Origin: Gordonia insulae
Lineage (GTDB): Bacteria; Actinomycetota; Actinomycetes; Mycobacteriales; Mycobacteriaceae
Direction of reading: 5' to 3'
NCBI RefSeq assembly: GCF_003855095.1
Contig: NZ_CP033972.1
Location: 3,224,001-3,288,000, forward strand
Length of the DNA: 64,000 nucleotides
The notes under the pieces were generated by a model. It saw nothing but the letters and a program-made list of their open reading frames with translations. It did not search any database and had not been told where the DNA came from. Position numbers and translations under genes: made by a program. Shown here one piece after another: positions 33,923 through 41,794 of the stretch (its first letter is position 1; every line of letters starts with the position of its first letter).

Positions 33923-34105
33923 GGTCTCGATACGCCCTCGGCTGGCGCCTCGGGCTACTCGACCAGCGGTTTGGAAACCCGCGAGCGGGGCGTCCCCACC
34001 ACCGCTGTCGCCACCCCGCTGATCGAGTGCCCGCGCGAGCGGGGTGTCGCCACCACCGCTGATCGAGTGGCCGCGCGAGCGGAGCGAGCCGGGTGTATCG
34101 AGATC
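33923..34105. repeat. Dispersed GGTCTCGAT/ATCGAGACC element, copy 3
   Basis: Ends GGTCTCGAT (33923-33931) and ATCGAGATC (34097-34105, one mismatch). Inside are TACTCGACCAGCGG and two copies of a block reading CACCACCGCTGATCGAGTG-like sequence with GCGCGAGCGG. It fills the gap between two convergent genes and overlaps the final two bases of the lactate oxidase-family gene. Confidence 0.7.
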
Positions 34106-35423
34106 ACACCCGCTGCAACGCATCCCGATCCACGTCGGCGATCGACGTATATCCGGCGAGTCCGAGCGTGAGGTCGAGCTCGGCGATGATGTTGGCGACG
34201 ACGTCACGCGCACCATCGGCGCCCGCGAGCGCGAGTCCGTACATGTGCGGCCGCCCGATGCACGCCGCGTCGGCACCGAGCGCTATCGCCTTGAAAACAT
34301 CTGCGCCCGTGTGGATTCCGGAATCGACCAGCACCTTGATCCGACCGTCGACGGCGGGCGCGATGGCCGCGAGTGCATCGATCGACCCGATCGCACCGTC
34401 GACCTGACGACCGCCGTGGTTGGACACGATGATGCCGTCCACCCCGACGTCGACCGCGCGTCGCGCGTCGTCGGGGTGCAGCACCCCCTTCAACACGATC
34501 GGCAACGTCGTCCGGTCGCGCAGACCGGCGATGTCATCCCAGTTCAGGGACGGTCGCGAGTAGATGTCGAGGAAGGTCTGCACCGCCACGCGGGGTTCGG
34601 GGGCCGTCAGATTCTTCATCAGCGAACCCGGCGCATTGCGGGCGATCGAGAACAGGGTCTTGATGGCGCCCACCGATATCTCGGGTTTCTCCCCGCCCAC
34701 GGCGGCGCGCACCCGCTGCGCCACGATCTCGGTGAACCGCGGATCCGACGTGTACTGATCGATGCCCTCACCGCGGGCGAAGGGCAGTGACCCGAGATTC
34801 AGGTCCTGCGGCCGCCAGCCGAGCATGGTCGTGTCGAGGGTGACCGCCACGGCGTTCGCGCCCATCCCCTCCGCGCGCGCCAACAAACTGTCCACGAGGT
34901 CGTCATCGGTGGACCAGTAGAGCTGGAACCACCGCGGCGCACCGGACCGGACCCGGTCCATCTCGGCGGCGACGGTCTCCATCGGCGCGCTGCCCTGATT
35001 GGAGAAGATATAGGGCACACCGAGTTCGGCGGCGGCATGCCCGATGTGCACGTCGGCGGCATGCGCGGCCAACGCACCCGCACCGACCGGGGAGAACAGC
35101 ACCGGAGCCGGCAACTGCTGCCCGAACAACTCGATGCCGGTCGACCGCGACGACACGTCCCGCAGCACCCGCGGGACGATCGCCCAGCGATCGAGCGCCG
35201 CGCGGTTGGCGGCCATCGTCGAGCCCTCGCCCGCACCGCCGGCGATGTAGGCCCACGCCCGATCCGACATGACCCGACGCGCCCGGCGTTCCAGCTCGGC
35301 GTGATCGGTGGGTACCCGCGGACGCCGTCCGTGGATGCCCTGGGTGTAGATCTCGTTCTGCCGGAGGCGACCCGCGCCGGCGGGCAGAGCGGTCGGATCG
35401 GTCGGAACGGTGGGATCGGTCAT
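34104..35423 (-). CDS. FMN-dependent alpha-hydroxy-acid oxidase, lactate 2-monooxygenase-like
   Basis: 439 residues from the ATG at 35423, chosen over a GTG at 35432 because GGAG is 8 bp upstream. TIM-barrel flavoenzyme with FSPVGAGALAAHAAD, SNQGSAPME, the lysine in LKGVLHPDDA and the catalytic histidine in IIVSNHGGRQVDG; the GADAACIGRPHMYGLALAG flavin phosphate site is intact. Length and insert fit lactate 2-monooxygenase, which turns L-lactate into acetate and CO2; a 2-hydroxyacid oxidase of other specificity is possible. Convergent with the MpaB gene. Confidence 0.88.
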   Translation of the reverse strand: MTDPTVPTDPTALPAGAGRLRQNEIYTQGIHGRRPRVPTDHAELERRARRVMSDRAWAYIAGGAGEGSTMAANRAALDRWAIVPRVLRDVSSRSTGIELFGQQLPAPVLFSPVGAGALAAHAADVHIGHAAAELGVPYIFSNQGSAPMETVAAEMDRVRSGAPRWFQLYWSTDDDLVDSLLARAEGMGANAVAVTLDTTMLGWRPQDLNLGSLPFARGEGIDQYTSDPRFTEIVAQRVRAAVGGEKPEISVGAIKTLFSIARNAPGSLMKNLTAPEPRVAVQTFLDIYSRPSLNWDDIAGLRDRTTLPIVLKGVLHPDDARRAVDVGVDGIIVSNHGGRQVDGAIGSIDALAAIAPAVDGRIKVLVDSGIHTGADVFKAIALGADAACIGRPHMYGLALAGADGARDVVANIIAELDLTLGLAGYTSIADVDRDALQRV

Positions 35424-35556
35424 GGTCTGCACTCCACGCTCATCGGGGCGATCATGGGCACATCATAGGGATCTCTGTGGATACCTGTGCCGCCTGTCAC
35501 ACCGCCTCGCCCGACGGGCCGATACGCTGGCGGTCACATCGAAGGGGAGGTCCGCC

Positions 35557-37797
35557 GTGGCGTTGTGGTTGTACCGGCTCGGTCGTTTCACGTTCCGGCA
35601 CAAGTGGTGGTTCGTCAGTGCGTGGCTTGTCGTCCTGATCGCACTCGGGGCGATCGTCGGCGCGGTCGCACCGAAGTTCTCCACCAACTTCGAATTGCCC
35701 GGCACCGACTCCGATCGGGCGATGTCGGTCATGAAAACCGACTTCACGGCGATCAACGATCAGCAACTCAACGCGTCGACCAGCATCCTCGTGGCCGCCG
35801 ACGACGGGCTGGCCAACCACACCGCACAGATCGATGCGCTCGTGGCGAAGGCCCGCACACTACCGAAGGTCATCGAGCCGCAGACCGTCGTCAATCCCGT
35901 GACCGCCGCCCAGCAGAACCCGGCGATGGCCTCGGCGGTGCTCGGCGACGACGGCAAGGTCGGGCTGATCCAGATCCGCCAGGACATCCCGATGCAGGAT
36001 CTCACCGGCGCAGAGATGGACCAGTTCAAGGAACTGTTGTCGGAGTATCGCGGCGACGGCCTCGAGGTCGAGGGCACCGGCTCCCTGATGCAGGTGTTCG
36101 AGCAGGGCGGCGTGTCCGAACTCCTGGGCTTCGCAGTCGCGTTCGTCATCATGATCGTCGCCTTCGGCGCGCTGATCGCCGCGTTCATCCCGATCGTCAC
36201 CGGCATCCTGGGCGTCGGCATCACCATCCTGCTGGTCACGTTGAGCGCCAAGATCATCGATGTCCAGCAGAGCGCGACCACCATCATCACCATGCTCGGT
36301 ATCGCCGTGTCGATCGACTACGCGCTGTTCATCGTCTCCCGGTATCGATCCGAACTGAACCTCGGCGGCAGTCGTGAGGCCGCGGTCGGACGTGCGGTCG
36401 GCACGGCCGGGTCCGCGGTCGTGTTCGCCGGCCTGACGGTGATGATCGCGGTCGCCGCGCTCGCGGTGGTCGGCATCCCGTTCATCACCCAGATGGGTGT
36501 GGCGGCGGCCATCGCCGTCCTGGTCGCGGTGCTCGGTGCCATCACGCTGATCCCCGCACTGCTCGGCGCCTTCGGACGCTTCGCGTTCTCACCGCAGATC
36601 CCCGGCATCCGACACGGCGACGAGCCCGACACGCAGCCGTCCAACGGCCTCCGTTTCGCCCGGTTCCTCACCCGGTTCCCGCTACCCGCGGCTCTCGCCG
36701 GCCTCATCCTCCTCGTCGTCGCGGCCATCCCGATGACCCAGATGGAACTCGGGATGGAATCCACCACGGACAGCGAGTACGCGGCCACCCAGTTGCTGCA
36801 GCGCGGCTTCGGCGAGGGCGTCAACGGTCCGCTGCTGGTGGTCGTCAGCGACGCGCAGAACGGTGACATCGCGCCGGCCGCCGATGATGTCGTCGCGCAT
36901 GTGAAGACCCTCGACAACGTCGCCAACCCGGCCCAGATCACCTGGATCGGCAACGGCTCGGACCCGGCGAACCCGCAGGCCGGAGCCAAGGCGGCGCTGA
37001 TCTCGGTCACGCCGGAACGGTCGCCGAGCGGTCCGCAGACCCATGAGCTGATGGAGCAGATCCGCGAGTACGGGGCCACCTCACCCGGGGGTGCGACCGT
37101 CAACGTGGGCGGTCAGACGGCGATCATGTCCGACATCTCGTCGAAGTTGAGTTCGGCGCTGATCCCGTTCCTGATCGTGGTCGTCGGACTGGCGTTCATC
37201 ATCCTGACCATCGTGTTCCGGTCGCTGCTGGTGCCGTTGATCGCGACGCTCGGCTTCCTGTTCTCGGTCTGTGCCACCTTCGGTGCGACGGTGGCGATCT
37301 TCCAGCGCGGCGACTTCGGCCTGATCGATCACACCAAGCCGATCATCTCGTTCCTGCCGATCTTCCTGGTCGGCGTCGTGTTCGGGTTGGCGATGGACTA
37401 TCAGGTGTTCCTGGTGACCCGAATGCGCGAGGAGTACGTGCACGGTGTCTCCGCAAAGGATTCCGTGATCATCGGCTATCAACACGGCGCGCGGGTCGTC
37501 GCGTCGGCCGCGATCATCATGATCTCGGTGTTCGCCGCGTTCATGCTGGCCCCGGACACCATCGCCAAGATGATGGGCTTCGCGCTCGCGGCTGCGGTGT
37601 TCTTCGACGCCTTCATCATCCGGATGATCGTCGTGCCCGCGGTGATCACACTGCTCGGCGACACCGCGTGGAAGCTGCCGCGCTGGCTCGACAAGATCGT
37701 GCCCAACGTCGACGTCGAGGGCACGGCCATCCGGGAGATCCCGATCGAGAAGAACATCGACCCGAGTCTCTGGGAGCCCGAGCCGGCGAAGGTCTGA
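35557..37797 (+). CDS. MMPL-family (RND superfamily) transporter
   Basis: 746 residues from the GTG at 35557, preceded by GGGGAGG at ideal spacing. Two repeats of one helix, a periplasmic domain and five helices. Proton-relay Asp-Tyr pairs lie in VSIDYALFIVSRYRSEL and LAMDYQVFLVTRMREE. The periplasmic parts are about 150 residues each and there is only a short C-terminal tail, so it is closer to YdfJ-like MMPL proteins than to MmpL3. Export of lipid or drug is inferred. Its stop codon directly abuts the stop of the convergent lysE gene, with no spacer. Confidence 0.93.
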   Translation: MALWLYRLGRFTFRHKWWFVSAWLVVLIALGAIVGAVAPKFSTNFELPGTDSDRAMSVMKTDFTAINDQQLNASTSILVAADDGLANHTAQIDALVAKARTLPKVIEPQTVVNPVTAAQQNPAMASAVLGDDGKVGLIQIRQDIPMQDLTGAEMDQFKELLSEYRGDGLEVEGTGSLMQVFEQGGVSELLGFAVAFVIMIVAFGALIAAFIPIVTGILGVGITILLVTLSAKIIDVQQSATTIITMLGIAVSIDYALFIVSRYRSELNLGGSREAAVGRAVGTAGSAVVFAGLTVMIAVAALAVVGIPFITQMGVAAAIAVLVAVLGAITLIPALLGAFGRFAFSPQIPGIRHGDEPDTQPSNGLRFARFLTRFPLPAALAGLILLVVAAIPMTQMELGMESTTDSEYAATQLLQRGFGEGVNGPLLVVVSDAQNGDIAPAADDVVAHVKTLDNVANPAQITWIGNGSDPANPQAGAKAALISVTPERSPSGPQTHELMEQIREYGATSPGGATVNVGGQTAIMSDISSKLSSALIPFLIVVVGLAFIILTIVFRSLLVPLIATLGFLFSVCATFGATVAIFQRGDFGLIDHTKPIISFLPIFLVGVVFGLAMDYQVFLVTRMREEYVHGVSAKDSVIIGYQHGARVVASAAIIMISVFAAFMLAPDTIAKMMGFALAAAVFFDAFIIRMIVVPAVITLLGDTAWKLPRWLDKIVPNVDVEGTAIREIPIEKNIDPSLWEPEPAKV

Positions 37798-38418
37798 TCA
37801 CACCGACGCGATCAGCATCGCGCCCATCGCGAGCATGACGACCGCGACGACGGCGTCGAGGATCCGCCAGGAGCGCGGTGACTCGAAGAAGTGCGCGAGC
37901 CTGCTGGCACCACCACCGAGTGCGGCGAACCAGATGAGGCTCGCGACGCAGGCGCCGATGGCGAATGCCCACTTGCCGTTGCCGTGACTGTTCGCGATCG
38001 CCCCCATGGTCAGCACGGTGTCGAGGTAAACGTGCGGGTTGAGCCAGGTCAGCGCCAGCGTCATACCGACCGCCGCCCAGCGGCTCACCGTGTTGGCCTC
38101 ACCCGCGTTGGTGACGATGGCCTCACTGCTGCGCAGGCACCGGCGCGCGGCCATCAGACCCAGGACGATGACGTAGATCCCGCCGACGACTTTCGCGATC
38201 GTCACCACGGCGGGGTGCGCGGAGACGAGGGCGCCGAGGCCCGCCACCCCCGCGACGATCAGCACCACGTCGGACACCGCGCACACCAGGACGACCGGGA
38301 CCACATGTGCTCGCGCGACTCCTTGGCGGAGGACGAAGACATTCTGTGGACCGATCGCGATGATCAGCCCGGCGCCGGTGAGGAGGCCGGCGACGGCGGC
38401 GAGGACATAGGTGGTCAT
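37798..38418 (-). CDS. lysE: LysE/ArgO-family amino-acid exporter
   Basis: 206 residues from the ATG at 38418. Six membrane helices with the LysE opening AGLIIAIGPQNVFVLRQG and the mid-protein NPHVYLDTVLTMG, both family signatures. It exports basic amino acids (lysine, arginine) down their gradient when cytosolic levels rise. Divergent from a LysG-type regulator gene 80 bp away, the standard arrangement, so induction by basic amino acids is expected. Confidence 0.93.
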   Translation of the reverse strand: MTTYVLAAVAGLLTGAGLIIAIGPQNVFVLRQGVARAHVVPVVLVCAVSDVVLIVAGVAGLGALVSAHPAVVTIAKVVGGIYVIVLGLMAARRCLRSSEAIVTNAGEANTVSRWAAVGMTLALTWLNPHVYLDTVLTMGAIANSHGNGKWAFAIGACVASLIWFAALGGGASRLAHFFESPRSWRILDAVVAVVMLAMGAMLIASV

Positions 38419-38498
38419 GCCACCGACGCTAGGGCCGCGCTTCTCGACAATCCAGCGAATGTTTTTCACGAATCATCAGCAGAGCTTAAGATCGGGCG

Positions 38499-39449
38499 GT
38501 GGAGATCAGCCAGGAAGGACTGCAGACGCTGGCCGCCGTGCTGCGCGAAGGCACGTTCGACGCCGCGGCGTCGGCGCTGCACATCACCCCGTCGGCGGTC
38601 AGTCAGCGCATCAAGGGTCTCGAGACGTCGGTCGGGCGGGTGGTGCTGCGCCGGACCAAACCCGCCACCGCGACCCCCGACGGCGAGGTCCTCGTCCGGC
38701 TCGCCAAGCAATGGGAACTGCTGCTCGACGAGGCCCGCATCGAACTGCTCGGCAGCACCACCACCGACGCCGACGAATCGCGCATCCACCTCCCGATCGC
38801 GGCCAACGCGGACTCGCTGGCGACCTGGTTCCTCCCGGTGATCGCCAGGATGCATCGTGACCATCCGGTGGCCATCGAGGTGCTCCGCGACGACGAGAGC
38901 CAGAACAGCCGATTCCTTCGATCGGGAGAAGTGTTGGGGGCCATTACCTCCGACCCACTCGGCATTCGCGGTTGCACGATCCGTCCTCTCGGATCGATGC
39001 GCTATCTCCCGGTCGCGACGCCGGATTTCGTCGACCGTTGGCTCCCCGACGGCCCGTCCGCCGCGACCTTGTCGTACGCGCCGATGGTGCTGTTCGACCG
39101 CAACGACTACATCCAGCGCAACGTCCTCGCCGCTCTCGCCGAACAACCGGTGACTCCGCCGATCACCTACATCCCGTCGTCCACCGAGTTCTATCGGGCG
39201 GTGGAACTCGGCATCGGGTGGGGCGCGGTGCCGGAAGCACAGATCGCACCGGCCCTCGACGCCGGGCGCGTCATCCCGATCGTCGACCACCACGTCGACG
39301 TCCCGCTGTTCTGGCAGTACTGGAAGCTCAGTTCACCGATCCTCGACGCCCTCACCGAGCTGACCGTCGCGGCCGCGGCGGAGCACCTCGTGCCGCCCCG
39401 GACCGGACCTGCCCCGATCAGCCCGGACCCGATCAGCCACCGGCCGTGA
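38499..39449 (+). CDS. lysG: LysG/ArgP-type LysR regulator of the amino-acid exporter
   Basis: 316 residues from a GTG. N-terminal HTH (about 1-60): LQTLAAVLREGTFDAAASALHITPSAVSQRIKGLE, the ArgP/LysG form. The effector domain (from about 90) should bind lysine or arginine and activate lysE. The 80-bp gap to lysE would contain the T-N11-A operator; AT-rich TTTTTCACGAAT is present but I cannot fix the site. Its end overlaps the convergent MFS gene by 17 bp. Confidence 0.93.
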   Translation: MEISQEGLQTLAAVLREGTFDAAASALHITPSAVSQRIKGLETSVGRVVLRRTKPATATPDGEVLVRLAKQWELLLDEARIELLGSTTTDADESRIHLPIAANADSLATWFLPVIARMHRDHPVAIEVLRDDESQNSRFLRSGEVLGAITSDPLGIRGCTIRPLGSMRYLPVATPDFVDRWLPDGPSAATLSYAPMVLFDRNDYIQRNVLAALAEQPVTPPITYIPSSTEFYRAVELGIGWGAVPEAQIAPALDAGRVIPIVDHHVDVPLFWQYWKLSSPILDALTELTVAAAAEHLVPPRTGPAPISPDPISHRP

Positions 39450-40752
39450 CGTTCTCGGTGAGCGTGACCGTCAACGGGTTCTCGATCTCGTCGCGCCACA
39501 GCCTCGCGGCGAGGTAGAAACCCACCGCGACCGGCACCGGCAGCACGCCGGCCAACACGAACGTCCACGTCAGTCCGATCGCATGGCTCACCGGTGCGGC
39601 CAGCGCCATCGACACCGGCATCAGCGCCACCGACACGAAGAAGTCCAGGCTTGCCACCCGCCCCAACAGTGCCGGCGGCACCCGGCGCTGTAAGAGCGTG
39701 CCCCACAACACCATCGGTCCGTCGAACAGGATGCCCATCAGGAATCCCGCGACGACGAACATCCACGTCGCGTCAGCGAATCCCATGATCACCAACGGCA
39801 CACTCGAGACGCTCCAGATCCCGAACATCACCGACAGATACCGTCGCGGCATGGGGATGGACGCGAACACCAGCGACGTCACCGCCGCGCCGATACCGAA
39901 CGCCGCCAACACGAGTGAATGATCGCCGGCGCCGCCGTGCACCCGTTCCCGCAGGGCGAACGGCACCAACACCTCGATGGGACCCATCGTCGCGAGGACG
40001 AGGATGCAGGCGAAGAACAGCGTCGCCCACAACCACGGTGTCCGCCACATGTAGGCGAATCCCTCGGCGATGTCGGTGATGACGGCCCGCACCGGATGTC
40101 CGGACACCGCGGTCACCTCACGCCGCACCGAAATCGGGGTCATCGCCACGTAGAACAGCGCCGACGACGCACTCGCCACGCCGGCCAGCACGATGGCCAG
40201 GCCCGGCGACGCGATCGAGATGACGCCCCCGGCCGCCATCGGACCCACGGCCTGGAACACCACCGGACGCAGGAAACCCTCGATCCCGTTGGCCGCCTGC
40301 AGTTGTGCCGCCTCCACCACGCTCGGCAGCAGCGCCGAATAGGCCGGGTAGTACATACCCATCGTGATGCCACCGATCAACGACGCTGCGACCAGGACCG
40401 GCATCGACAACACCCCGAGCATGCCCGCCACGCCGACGATCGCGAACGCCAGCAGTTTCACCATCTCCAGGCCGATCATGATGAGGCGTTGCGAAACCCG
40501 GTCGGCCAGCACGCCACCGGCCAGCGTCGAGATCACCATGCCCAGCGCGGCGACGCCGGTGACCGCGGAGAGCTGCCCCGGTCCCCCACCCATGTCGATG
40601 ACCTGCCACACGACGCCGATCGTCCAGACCCCGTCGGCGAACATGGCCAGCACCAGGCCGAGTGCGAGCAGCCGGTATTGCCGCAGCGCGAACGGTTTCA
40701 GCGCTGTGGGGAGGCGGGTGTCCACCCTGCCGGGGTCGACCGGGGTGCTCAT
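39433..40752 (-). CDS. MFS transporter, probable drug or metabolite efflux
   Basis: 439 residues from the ATG at 40752, with about 12 membrane helices and the MFS motif A-like loop GGVLADRVSQRLIM between helices 2 and 3. It belongs to the MFS_3/enterobactin-exporter-like group (FADGVWTIGVVWQV near the start). Substrate unknown. Encoded downstream of ku with a 58-bp gap on the same strand, and overlaps the convergent lysG gene by 17 bp. Confidence 0.9.
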   Translation of the reverse strand: MSTPVDPGRVDTRLPTALKPFALRQYRLLALGLVLAMFADGVWTIGVVWQVIDMGGGPGQLSAVTGVAALGMVISTLAGGVLADRVSQRLIMIGLEMVKLLAFAIVGVAGMLGVLSMPVLVAASLIGGITMGMYYPAYSALLPSVVEAAQLQAANGIEGFLRPVVFQAVGPMAAGGVISIASPGLAIVLAGVASASSALFYVAMTPISVRREVTAVSGHPVRAVITDIAEGFAYMWRTPWLWATLFFACILVLATMGPIEVLVPFALRERVHGGAGDHSLVLAAFGIGAAVTSLVFASIPMPRRYLSVMFGIWSVSSVPLVIMGFADATWMFVVAGFLMGILFDGPMVLWGTLLQRRVPPALLGRVASLDFFVSVALMPVSMALAAPVSHAIGLTWTFVLAGVLPVPVAVGFYLAARLWRDEIENPLTVTLTENVTAGG

Positions 40753-40810
40753 CTGTCCAGCTTGCCGGAATCCCAGGTCGGGCGGCCAGCGATTTTCTCG
40801 AAGCGAGCGC

Positions 40811-41743
40811 CTACGCCGACTTCTTCGCTGCGGCCTTCTTCGCCGGCGCCTTCTTGGCCGCGGCTTTCTTCGCGGGGGCCTTCTTGGCCGCCGCCTTCTT
40901 TGCGGGAGCCTTCTTCGCCGGCTCCTTCTCGTCGTCGTCGCTCTTCGACGACGACCCACCCGACGACGGTTTGTCCTTCACCGACGCCCGCAGCGCGGCG
41001 AGCAGATCGGCCACCTCGGAGTCCTCGTCGGCTTCCGGTTCCTCGTCGCTCTCCGGGAATGCCTCGGCGCCATCGGCTTTGGCCTCGACGAGTTTGGACA
41101 GCTCGTTCTGATAGGTGTCCTCGAACTCGGTCGGATCGAAGTCCTTGGCCATCGTCTCGATCAGGGACGACGCCATGTCGAGTTCCTGCTTGCGGATCTC
41201 CGGGGCATCGTCGAGGAAGTCGAAGTCGGCCTTGCGGACCTCGTCGGGCCACAACAGCGTCTGCAAGGTCATGACACCGTCGACGACCCGCAATGCGGCC
41301 AGCCGCGTCCGGTTGCGCAGGGTGAAGTTGGCGATCGCCAGACGGTCCGTCTCCTCGAGCGCCTTGGCCAACAGTGCATACGCCTTGGGCGACTTCGACG
41401 CGGGCTCGAGGTAGTAGGGCTTGTCGAAGTAGATCGGGTCGACCTGCTCGGTGGGCACGAACTCCAGGATCGAGATCTCCGGGCTCTTCTGCACCGGCAG
41501 CGTCGCGAGGTCCTCCTTGGTGAGGATCACCGTCTCGCCCGCATCCGTCTCGTACGCGTTGGCGATGTCCGAGTAGTCGACCTCGGTGTCGGTTCCCTCA
41601 CGGACCCGGCGGTAGCGGATGCGCGTGCCGTCCTTGGAGTCGACCTGATACGACTTGCGGTCGTGACTTTCCGTCGCCGAGTACACCTTGACGGGCACGT
41701 TCACCAGGCCAAAGCTCAGATCGCCCTTCCAAATCGAGCGCAT
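40811..41743 (-). CDS. ku: Ku: DNA end-binding protein of non-homologous end joining
   Basis: 310 residues beginning MRSIWKGDLSFGLVNVPVKVY, the canonical bacterial Ku start; an ATG three codons upstream also exists. The core beta-barrel bridge extends to about residue 250. The C-terminal ~45 residues are lysine/alanine-rich with repeated PAKKA units, like the DNA-binding tails of many actinobacterial Ku proteins. As a homodimer it threads onto double-strand breaks and recruits LigD, encoded divergently 51 bp away. An acidic stretch (ESDEEPEADEDSE) separates core and tail. Confidence 0.96.
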   Translation of the reverse strand: MRSIWKGDLSFGLVNVPVKVYSATESHDRKSYQVDSKDGTRIRYRRVREGTDTEVDYSDIANAYETDAGETVILTKEDLATLPVQKSPEISILEFVPTEQVDPIYFDKPYYLEPASKSPKAYALLAKALEETDRLAIANFTLRNRTRLAALRVVDGVMTLQTLLWPDEVRKADFDFLDDAPEIRKQELDMASSLIETMAKDFDPTEFEDTYQNELSKLVEAKADGAEAFPESDEEPEADEDSEVADLLAALRASVKDKPSSGGSSSKSDDDEKEPAKKAPAKKAAAKKAPAKKAAAKKAPAKKAAAKKSA

Positions 41744-41794
41744 GGAGTTCATTGTGCCATCGGATGCCCGAATCCTCGGGCCGGAACGTGGACA

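Noticed and set aside
40364..41794. Plus-strand extension of ligD upstream through the ku and MFS region
   Set aside because: Antisense to ku; LigD families start at the polymerase domain, matching the ATG at 41795.
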